A stretch of DNA of 17,013 nucleotides from assembly GCA_016098155.1 (NCBI GenBank), contig JAAAJB010000410.1, positions 15,321-32,333 of the forward strand, read 5' to 3'. The translations under genes and the position numbers were made by a program. Below the pieces are notes generated by a model that had not been told where the DNA came from, searched no databases, and was given only the letters and a program-made list of their open reading frames with translations. The DNA is from Actinomortierella ambigua (lineage: Eukaryota > Mortierellomycota > Mortierellomycetes > Mortierellales > Mortierellaceae). This document shows positions 10,201 to 16,889 of this stretch, in pieces. Numbering within the stretch: the first letter of the stretch is position 1; each line of letters begins with the position of its first letter.

Positions 10201-13169
10201 GAGAAGGAGTTGGAACGACGAGGCAAGTGAAAAAGAGATGTAGCTCAGGAGAAGAAAATTACTCTCTTATGTTCCGCGATGACACAAGCTGATTGACTTT
10301 TTTTCCCTCCTATAGTTGCCTACCACGAGAACTTTTCGTGTGACAGTTGCTCAAAGATCCTCGGAGTGAATCCATGGTGGACATGCCAGCCTTGCAGCGA
10401 TGATTACTTCCATTCATTTGACCTTTGCACTCAGGTGAGCGTCGCTGTTGCGGATAGGCTTGCCCTTATTTTTCCCTACGAAGCACCTTGTCTAACCTCG
10501 TTTTACTCGATGTTTATCCTCTACTACATCCTATAGTGCTTTGATGCCAAGGAAATTGATCACGACCATGACAAGGAAGACTTTGAGATCACCTGTAAGC
10601 CATTACTGCCGGTGGCTATTAACAAACCTTGAAGTATTTCCCCTCACACCTTTACTCATTTTGGATCTGTTTTTTTTTTCTCGTTCTAATAGCCCTCGAA
10701 ATGAAACGCAAGGAGCGACTGGCGCAAAAGGCTGCACAGGCCAAGGCCAAAGAGGACATTACCAAGAAGAAACCTGTCAGCAACCGTCCCAAATTCAAGA
10801 GCCTTTCGAACAAGATGTGTTCCTATTGCTGGTCAACGAGTTCCACCAAATGGCGTAAAGGTAGGCGTCTAGCACTGCTAGTTCCTAACCGAAGACTTTA
10901 AAGATGAGCGTATGAATTACAAGTGCACCACCTCACAAAGTCAACACCTTTTTTTTTAGTGTACAACGGCGTGCTGATGTGCGAGGATTGCTTTATGGCA
11001 GGCCCTAGCATCAACCAGTCACTGCCACCTCTAGTGAATGGAATCGAAAGCGACACAGTAGTACCGGAAGAGGCACCCACACCTGGCGGCGTGGGTCGAT
11101 ATGCCACCAATGCGGAAGACTACTCGCATAGCCCATATTTTACACGAACGACCGTCTCTGCAGATCGATTTGACCACTCTCAGTCGCAGGCTGTCTATTT
11201 GGATTCGTATGGTCCGGCGGAGCATCAGCTTTATTCGCTCACCATCGATACCACCTACTACGACATTCCAGGACGAGCTCCGCGATGTATGCTACCTTAA
11301 AAACGTTGTAAGGTATGAGGAGGCGTTGAGTTCCATCCACCAAATACTCAATCGTTAACCGATATTGCTTGTTTTTTTTTTTATTTCTATTATTTTTCTC
11401 GGTGTATAGGGGCCACACATTCGGGTACTGACTATCACGGCACATGGCTCCCTCAGACCGTTCGGCGGTATGTGTACTAGAGAGTGAACAATCCTTGCCT
11501 TAGAAGAATGATGCTATCTCTAATCGATGTAGGCTTACGAGTGATCCCTTTTTACTCCCCTCCCCCTCCTTTTTTTTTCTTCTTTGATCAGAGCTGTGAC
11601 TCGATGGACAAAGCCAAACGACAGAGTCTTGTCCAACTTTTTGGGCCGTGGTACAGACGCCATCGAATGCTTCCTCTTGGGCCGAAGGTAGAAGACGCGC
11701 CTTTCACTTGCTCTGGATATCCAAATGCGATATTTCTAACTATAAGAATGCATCCAAACTAAACCAAGTCATCTTCAACTTTTTTTTTTTGGAAATAGAT
11801 GTACTGCTGTCGACATTAACCCTGTAAGTATAGGCTGCGGCCTTCAGAGCCTCAAATAAGGCGCATTTTTCTTCGCAAACGAGATTCGTATTTTATTTTG
11901 ACCGCGTAGCAAAACACTCAAACTCCTCAAACCTATAGGCTGCCATTACCCTGTCGATCCGCAACTGCTCATTTGCGATCCCACCCGACACCGCCATCAA
12001 AGCAGAGCATCGACCAATCATCATGCAGGGCGACTCTCGCAAACTTGTCGGACCACTCTTTGACGACGAGAGCTTTGACCATGTTCTATCCCACCCTCCT
12101 TATAAGGATTGTGTGGCCTACTCCACTCACATCGAAGGAGACCTGTCGCGCTTCAACAATGCGGGGGAGTTTCAACGTGAAATGAAGAATGTGATCCGTG
12201 AGACGCACCGGCTGCTGAAGAAGGGCCGTCGGTGCACCCTTGGCATTGGCGATAATCGTGAGCATTGTTTTTACATCCCAGTCAGCTTCCAGCTGATCCG
12301 GCAGTATATTGACGAAGGCTTTGAGTTGGAAGAGTTGGTAAGCAAATGAGCTATATCGATCTCTTTTTTTTTAAAGTTATGTTTCGGACGACCTGAAGCC
12401 TCACACTCGGACTTTTTTTTGTGTTTCTTTTCAACTTTTAGATTGTGAAGCGACAGAGATACTGCGCGATGTTTGGACTCGGAACATATCTCTGTGTACA
12501 ATTCGACTTTTTGTGTTTCACCCACGAGTAATGTGATATCTCGAGTCTACTATCATTCGACATTTGGAGCATGGAATGGGGCCACTTCTTTGTAGCTGAC
12601 ACGCCAATCTTCTTTTTCTCTCTCTCTCTCTCTCCTCCTTTCCCTGCCATTTAGATTCATTGCGACTCTTCGTAAGGTGCCAAAAGAGAATCATGATCGA
12701 ATGATTCTCGAGCCAGGTAACGATTAGATGTTTCGCGTTCATGGGAGGGGAAGGGCATAAAAAGGGAATCAGCAGCCTGGCATGCGCTTAAATAGGCGCC
12801 CATGGTACTTACCTAAAGCATATTTTTTTATTGTCACTGCTCCGCCTAGACGATTCGTTGCTGAGCAAGATCAAAGTGACGAGCATCCTGCGATCAATCC
12901 CTTCCTGTCCGATTGAGCGCAAAAGTGTGGTCATGGGCTCAGTGTGGACGTTCAAGCCGAGTCCGGAGTACGACTTTCCGACGCTGTGCATCTCGCGCAT
13001 GGTCGAGCGCTTTGGTAGAAATGACGCCAACTGGGAAGAGTTCAAGCTCGAGCTGAACATGACCGACAACGACGAGGACGATACCGCTCTGAACTACACG
13101 CATCACGAGCCCCTTCAGAGTATGATATTTGATCGTTCCTATCGCCCTCTCTCTATCTTTTTCTGCTTT

Positions 13170-13232
<63 letters not shown>

Positions 13233-14378
13233 AGAAGCACGACCGTTGGCTATCGTCGGACCTGGACAGCGCTGGTTGATACTGACGCATTTCTGTTTGT
13301 CACATTTGACATGTTTTTTTATTCGACTCACTAGGTGCACAGGCAGATGAAGATGACAACCTTGTTTCGTATGAGCGTGATCGCCTTCAACAGATCCAGG
13401 AGAACAATCGCATGCTCCTAGCGCTGGTAAGTATAGGGTGGGGTGTGTTCATGATCCAACAGTGACCTTGACAAAATGAATTAAAAGACTCTTCGTCCCA
13501 CCCAAAGTATTCATCACTTCTTTCTTTTTTAATTTCTCCTTTTTTTTTGCATCCTCAATACGGGTCGTGTAACAAAATATAGGGCTTGATCACGGAGCTC
13601 AGTGAAACGTCCGATGACATTGGGCACCAGAAAAAGATTCTGCGGGAGGACCCCCATATCTCCAAGGCCGAAACGGCATTGATGTGTATTGCGCACGTCC
13701 CTGGTGTGGGGTCGAACATGGCCCATCATACCAGCAGCACCGCCTGTCTGAGAACGCGCGAGCAGATCGACGTATACCGGATGGCGATCATGGATCTGGC
13801 ACGAAAGGCGCGGGAGCAGTTGCCTCTCACGGGTGTGTTTGTTGTTGGTGTCCAGGACATCCGGACACGCGACAACAAGCTCTATCCGCTCAGCATGCTT
13901 GTTCTTGAGGATATTATTCGAGTCATTGGAGAGACACATCTTCGTCTGAAAGAGCTGAGTATGCCTTGTTGTTGTTGTTGTTGTTCTTGGTGTTGTTGTT
14001 CTCTCAGTATTTTTTCTTGTAGCATATGGGGAGTTTTTTTTTTCATAATGTGCCATATTCTGATAATCTCTCTGTCCTTTTTTTTGTTAACGCCAGTTGA
14101 GGTTGTGCCCGACGGGTATCAAAAGGATCGTCGCAAAGTCACCTCATGGGAAGAATACCAGGAGGAGCGCAACTGGCCCGGAGACCAAATTCCAGACTAC
14201 CACCTACCTATTGTCCACGTAAGACAGTGTTCAACATCTGCCTTATTATTTTCCGAAAATATTGGTGAACAATGACTGGCTATTGACCATTCCTACTCCA
14301 TCTCTCCCTCCCGCTACCTACTAGGCCTGTTATCTCGTGTTTACCAAGGTGAAGGAGTATGATTCTACACGCGAATAA
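4269..14378 (+). CDS. Giant chromatin-reader/DNA amino-methyltransferase fusion (20 exons, 2610 aa)
   Basis: Exons: 4269-5433, 5550-9143, 9252-9306, 9398-9944, 10063-10222, 10316-10434, 10537-10594, 10693-10860, 10960-11286, 11410-11467, 11592-11687, 11799-11823, 11939-12337, 12442-12527, 12655-12716, 12850-13119, 13335-13426, 13583-13958, 14097-14218 and 14325-14378. They sum to 7833 nt with every phase matching; introns are GT-AG except one GC-AG (10223-10315). Domain order: AT-hook (51-55), zinc knuckle (260-283), AT-hook (436-439), Tudor-like modules (520-573, 853-911, 1459-1512), ZZ-like finger (1594-1637), extended PHD (1718-1833), ZZ (1849-1891), GATA-type finger (1942-1966), methyltransferase core (2065-2307) and a degenerate second methyltransferase module (2428-2610). 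Inferred role: a nuclear enzyme that reads histone marks and methylates the exocyclic amino group of adenine or cytosine in DNA. The catalytic part resembles bacterial methylases, the front half eukaryotic chromatin proteins. Substrate is unproven. The front half could be a separate gene only if the matching splice phases are misleading. Confidence 0.85.
4410..4448 (+). other. First AT-hook of the fusion protein
   Basis: The residues KRKRGRPPKPKP (core RGRPP at 51-55) match the AT-hook, a short minor-groove binder of AT-rich DNA. A second one, KKRGRPRKS (core at 436-439, genomic about 5684-5710), lies early in exon 2. Two such motifs support DNA binding independent of the fingers further on. 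Confidence 0.8.
5046..5117 (+). other. Small C-x2-C-x16-C-x2-C zinc knuckle
   Basis: CDSC at 260-263 and CPDC at 280-283 frame a 16-residue loop (KGLFKVLRVGALNV within it). The spacing is one residue short of a GATA finger, and the general shape resembles the GATA-type finger at 1942-1966 of the same protein. A cluster of further Cys (WCSRC at about 116-120; CGC at about 162-164) lies upstream and may belong to another metal site. Function unknown. Confidence 0.5.
5942..6103 (+). other. Tudor/chromo-barrel-like module 1
   Basis: Residues 520-573 form a small barrel-type pattern: RKVRVRHRDGLFYFGSMI, then IRVRFDGWSEEWDEWI and SRRLHI. The signature of a hydrophobic-basic strand, then [FY]-[DE]-G-[WF]-S-E-x-[WY]-[DN]-E-W-I, is that of Tudor-like and Tudor-knot domains (PHF20, MSL3/Eaf3 type), which commonly bind methylated lysine through an aromatic cage. 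Trp and Tyr residues suited to a cage are present. The exact ligand cannot be predicted. Confidence 0.75.
6941..7117 (+). other. Tudor-like module 2 (diverged)
   Basis: Residues 853-911 follow the same outline as modules 1 and 3: GARVQIRSKNGKQMHDATVV, a short turn, KICLHFEQV, then DDIWLNVASRRIF. The central G-[WF]-S-E-x-[WY]-x-E-W-I signature is degraded to an Ala/Arg/Ser-rich loop, so the aromatic cage is probably lost. I consider it a repeat by position and outline, with modest certainty. Confidence 0.5.
8759..8923 (+). other. Tudor/chromo-barrel-like module 3
   Basis: Residues 1459-1512 carry GTRIRARDKQMEWLVAIV, VLVHYEGFSEYYNEWIDI and SERLRF. They align well with module 1 across the whole length, including the E-W-I and the final S-x-R-L. 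It sits just before the zinc-finger block. Between modules 2 and 3 lies a basic, partly helical stretch (about 1180-1430) with many Lys/Arg/Glu and no recognised fold. Confidence 0.75.
9252..9496 (+). other. ZZ-like zinc finger 1
   Basis: Residues 1594-1637, assembled over exons 3 and 4, give C-x2-C, C-x2-C (1608/1611), C-x2-C (1623/1626) and H-x-H (1635/1637). Key pieces are VDCVQC, RYCCTYC, FNLCLWC and DHDHP. This is the ZZ-type cross-brace layout; ZZ fingers in chromatin proteins can bind histone H3 tails. The intron 9307-9397 splits the finger. Confidence 0.65.
9735..10200 (+). other. Extended PHD finger (ePHD)
   Basis: Residues 1718-1833 span exons 4 and 5. The first part has CAFC, then WAHDAC after an insert (the C2HC pre-PHD). 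The second has CAGC, GCFDPKCNRSFHVPC and WCPQH (the C4HC3 PHD). This order is the extended PHD seen in PHF6, JADE, BRPF and MLL-type proteins, where it contacts DNA or histones and regulates enzymes. The intron 9945-10062 falls between the two parts. Confidence 0.85.
10223..10315 (+). other. GC-AG intron in the fusion gene
   Basis: The donor is GAG|GCAAGTG, a perfect match to the usual GC-donor context AG|GCAAGT, and the acceptor is CCTCCTATAG. Only this junction keeps the frame from LERR into VAYHENFSCDSC. The nearby GT (GCAA|GTGAAA) would shift the frame. GC-AG introns are a minority class that can be sites of alternative splicing. Confidence 0.8.
10339..10570 (+). other. ZZ-type zinc finger 2
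   Basis: Residues 1849-1891 over exons 6 and 7 read CDSC, WWTCQPC, then the ZZ hallmark DDYFHSFDLCTQC and a D-H-D-H pair. Intron 10435-10536 cuts between the two Cys of the last C-x2-C. With the ZZ-like finger before the ePHD, the ePHD is flanked by ZZ modules on both sides. Confidence 0.8.
10818..10991 (+). other. GATA-type zinc finger split by an intron
   Basis: CSYC at 1942-1945 and CEDC at 1963-1966 give exactly C-x2-C-x17-C-x2-C. In the loop are TSSTKWRK and NGVLM, matching the T-x-x-T-x-x-W-R and G-x-x-L-C features of GATA fingers. The intron 10861-10959 lies in the loop. GATA fingers bind GATA sites in DNA or, in some proteins, other proteins. Here it sits about 100 residues before the methyltransferase core and could help target it. 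Confidence 0.7.
11799..11823 (+). other. 25-nt micro-exon carrying methyltransferase motif II
   Basis: The exon is bounded by GGAAATAG and GTAAGT and encodes only CTAVDINP plus a shared Arg. It joins GLGR|R before it to AAITLS after it without frame change. It holds the acidic residue expected to bind the SAM ribose, so skipping it would break both frame and cofactor binding. Automated gene callers often miss exons this short. Confidence 0.8.
12617..12634. repeat. (TC)9 tract in intron 14
   Basis: A dinucleotide tract forms much of the polypyrimidine stretch before the acceptor TTTAG at 12650-12654. It probably helps 3' splice-site recognition. Confidence 0.85.
13173..13222. repeat. (AG)25 microsatellite in intron 16
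   Basis: Twenty-five perfect AG units lie inside the intron 13120-13334. The reading frame of exon 16 happens to stay open through the repeat as Arg-Glu, but the splice pair A|GTATGA and CACTAG|GT restores homology-like sequence in exon 17. The repeat should be length-polymorphic between isolates. Confidence 0.9.
13583..14375 (+). other. Degenerate second methyltransferase module (HVPG in place of HPPY)
   Basis: Residues 2428-2610 repeat the rear half of the catalytic core. CIAHVPG (H at 2465) lines up with VLSHPPY. GVFVVGVQDIR (2511-2521) lines up with RCTLGIGDNRE. LRLKELIEVV lines up with FELEELIVKR, and VHACYLVFTK with THEFIATLRK. The HPPY-to-GIGD and HVPG-to-GVQD distances are 50 and 51 residues. 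Motif I and the catalytic motif are missing, so the module should be inactive and may serve target recognition or scaffolding, as inactive partners do in other amino-methylases. The intervening exons 16-17 (conserved-looking MGSVWTFKPSPEY and CISRMVERFG, then an acidic helix) have no assigned fold. Confidence 0.65.
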
Positions 14379-14379
14379 A
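14374..14379 (+). promoter_or_regulatory. AATAAA overlapping the stop codon of the fusion gene
   Basis: The stop codon TAA at 14376-14378 is embedded in AATAAA at 14374-14379. It is a candidate polyadenylation signal, which would imply a very short 3' UTR and would fit the 191-bp gap to the convergent helicase gene. Fungal poly(A) signals are loose, so this may be chance. Confidence 0.3.
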
Positions 14380-14569
14380 CTTCAGTATCATTCGTTGGAT
14401 CGACCTCTGGGATCAACTGGATTTCTTTGACTCGGAGTGCACTTTGACTTGATTGCGCGCCTGAATGGTACGGCGCCAGCAATGATGATGATAATTAGGA
14501 GTGAGCAAAGACACGATTTGCATTGCTACTGAAAAAAAAATGAGTGTGGCTATATAGCAGTAAAACGGC

Positions 14570-16889
14570 TCATGCTGATAGTGGCATGATATCCTCGTCA
14601 TCGCTTTCCTCCAGATCACTGTGAAGCTCGTCCTCGAATGGAGCGGGCATCGACACCGCTCCCATGAGCACACCTCTTTTCGTAATATCATCAATATCCT
14701 TGTTCAGGGTGGACAGAACCCGTGCGATCTCGGTGAATGGGTTGTATCCAAGCTTGAGACGAGGTGTCCATTCGCAGGACCAGGCAAGAGCCTTCACCTC
14801 CTCAAACTCTCCTGCCCGAGAGAAATTTTGGGCGATCTTTACAGCCACTGTATCTGGTAGAAGTGAATGCTCATGACCAGCCATGGGTCTTTTGGCCACC
14901 CACTTGTTAAACATCTCTTTCCTCCATGCAAACAGCGTCTTCAAGGCCAGTTCCTTTTCCTTCGCTGAACGTCTCGGCCATTTCGGCCTACAAGGTTCGG
15001 CGAAAGCACGATGGGTGGTGGGCGAAACAGGCTGCTTGTTGGAGCGATCGACCATGTAACAGACATCGCAACAATTGACGCGGATATTACTGCTCTGTCC
15101 GAATAGACAGTCGAGTAGAAGCCAGCGGCATGTTTGCTGCGTGCCCCGGGCGCCTGCCCTCATGTACTGACGGACGCTGCGGTCCATGGGATGCTTGAAA
15201 GTGACGGGTGGAGCAAAGAGGATGCCATAGCCTTGGAGTGAGCGATTTCGACCAGCTCGTCCGAAGCGTTTTACCATGCTCGGCATGTCCCTTGGGAAGC
15301 TACAGTATATTGTATATTGCGATAAAAAAATAAAACTTTGAGCATGAAACGGGGGCATAAAACGGTTGGGTCACTCTTCTGATCCTCATTTATTTGCCTT
15401 GCAACTTACCCATACTGTATGACTTGAATAATTTCAGGTATATCCCAATCCATACCTGCGGCCGCGGTAGCCAACAACACCTGGATCTCACCCTTGATGA
15501 AACTGGACATTGTCCTATCCTTGATGCTAGGTGTCAGAGCCGAGTAATATACGCCTATCTTGTCCCGAAGATCCGGCCTCATAGAAAGTAGAGACTGATG
15601 AACCGATAAAAGAGGGGAGACCTTTTCGAAATAGACCACAGTCTTCTCATTGCCCAGAAGCTTGCCGAGCTGTCTCGCGGGTTCTGTTGCCGGCTGGGTG
15701 TGGACCTCAAGCCTGACATTCTCATGGATATCCATCACATGAATCTCCTTGGCATCAGTCAGAAAAAGGGCTTCGTTTGTGCGAGCAAGGGCGTCGGCTG
15801 TGGGAGTTGCAGTGAGACCAACAAACGGCACATTGGGCGAGAAAGTGCGAAGGTCTCCAAGGCAATCGTAGTGCGAGCGGAACTTGTCACCCCACTTTTC
15901 AATACAATGGACCTCGTCGACCACAATGGCGAGCAGGCGTTTTCTCCAAGGATCACTGTACCAGAGCTCGCGGACGAGCTCCGAGGTTTTCCAAGAGCCA
16001 AAGATGACCTCTGGGGATATGAAAACAGCCCGGTAGTCACCGTTAGCAATGGATGTAATCGTGTTGTGGTTGATATTTCCCAGGGTTTCACCAGAGAGAA
16101 CGATATGCGGTATGTTTGCCTTGACCAATTTCTATGCAGTGGAAAAAGAAAAAAAAGGGGGGGGGGAATGTCAGTGACTCGAGAATTAGTGCCTGCATTG
16201 GGCCTTGCTGCGTCAGGGGAAGATTCTGATCATGTCCTAATTACCGCTATCTGGTCGTTCATCAATGCTGTCATAGGCGAGATGATAGCAATGATGCGCT
16301 TAGGAAAAACCACCATAGGCAGAAAGAACGAAAGGGTCTTGCCCCAGCCACAGGGAGCAATCATGACGCAGTCGCGTTTTTCCACCATGCATGCCATTAC
16401 TTGAAGATGGGCTTCCTTTGGTGTACATTGAAAGACTTCGTCGCAGAGACGAATCGCCCCTGCACGGTCAAAAAACTGGGGGCCTACGTCGTCGCTCTCA
16501 TAGTCATCTTCATTGGCTCCTTCGTCAGGCATTGGGGGAGATGTCGCGGGTACAGTGTGTGAAGGTGACGAAAACGAGAATTCAGGGAGAGAGAATGGCT
16601 GCACTGGTGAGGAGAACGCACAAGCCATCGGAGTGTCAGGGCATGCACCCGATGACGAGTCAGAATGAACTGTCGATTCGGCGCGAGCCCTTCCTGGAGA
16701 CGACACACCCGCTGGTGTATTGGGGTCGAGCATATCCAGCTCGCTTATGTCCTTGATGGTGGTCGGGCCAGCTGGGGCGTGATTATCAGCTTCGCCAGGT
16801 GGCTGGTCGCTATAGTAGAGAAAAAACGAGTCGGAAGCGACAGCTGATGAGCGCGTGCACCAGTGAACATGAGCGCGTATGTGGTTCAT
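14570..16889 (-). CDS. RecQ-family DNA helicase (DEVH box), three exons, 698 aa
   Basis: Exons on the minus strand: 16889-16245, 16131-15410 and 15299-14570, joined in phase. Residues 1-140 are Ser/Pro/acidic and probably disordered. Then come a Q-motif-like CTPKEAHLQV, Walker A APCGWGKT (K184), SPMTALMNDQ (motif Ia), Walker B VVDEVH (287-290), LTATPT (321-326), motif V AAAGMDWDIP, motif VI RFGRAGRN (about 467-474), and a RecQ zinc-binding segment with Cys 513, 520, 532/533 and 536. RecQ helicases unwind DNA 3' to 5' in recombination and replication repair. The divergent motif V/VI and absence of an HRDC or BLM-type N-terminus point to the lineage-expanded fungal RecQ-like group (telomere-linked Tlh type) and not to Sgs1; that placement is from memory. 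The Asp/Glu-rich tail ends in MPLSA. The start at 16889 is the first ATG of the frame; upstream exons cannot be excluded. Confidence 0.8.

Larger units (their letters stand above)
11410..12716 (+). other. Amino-methyltransferase catalytic core (HPPY type)
   Basis: Residues 2065-2307 over exons 10-15. In order: DYHGTWLP (2072-2079, motif X-like), TKPNDRVLSNFLGRGTDAIE (SAM-binding motif I, FxGxGT at 2100-2105), AVDINP (motif II acidic residue D2121), MQGDSR (motif III, D2156), HVLSHPPYKD (motif IV, HPPY at 2176-2179), then LLKKGRRC and GIGDNRE (2226-2231), IVKRQRYC and THEFIATLRK. The order X-I-IV is that of gamma-type amino-methylases. Known bacterial DNA N4-cytosine and N6-adenine methylases share [ST]-x-x-HGTWxP and RYTKPGDxVLDPFxGxGT, to which this aligns clearly. 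The usual first residue of motif IV (D, N or S) is H here. It is not the DPPW-type MT-A70/MTA1 family and not a PCQ-type C5 enzyme. RNA substrates cannot be excluded. Confidence 0.85.

Noticed and set aside
11799..12527. MT-A70/MTA1-type adenine methylase or DIM-2/DNMT-type C5 methylase
   Set aside because: There is no DPPW motif and no PCQ/ENV motifs. The motif order and HGTW...FxGxGT...HPPY fit a bacterial-type amino-methylase.
14570..16889. Helitron or other rolling-circle transposon carrying the helicase
   Set aside because: There is no Rep/HUH motif, no PIF1-type helicase signature and no 3' hairpin with CTRR end. The helicase is RecQ-like.
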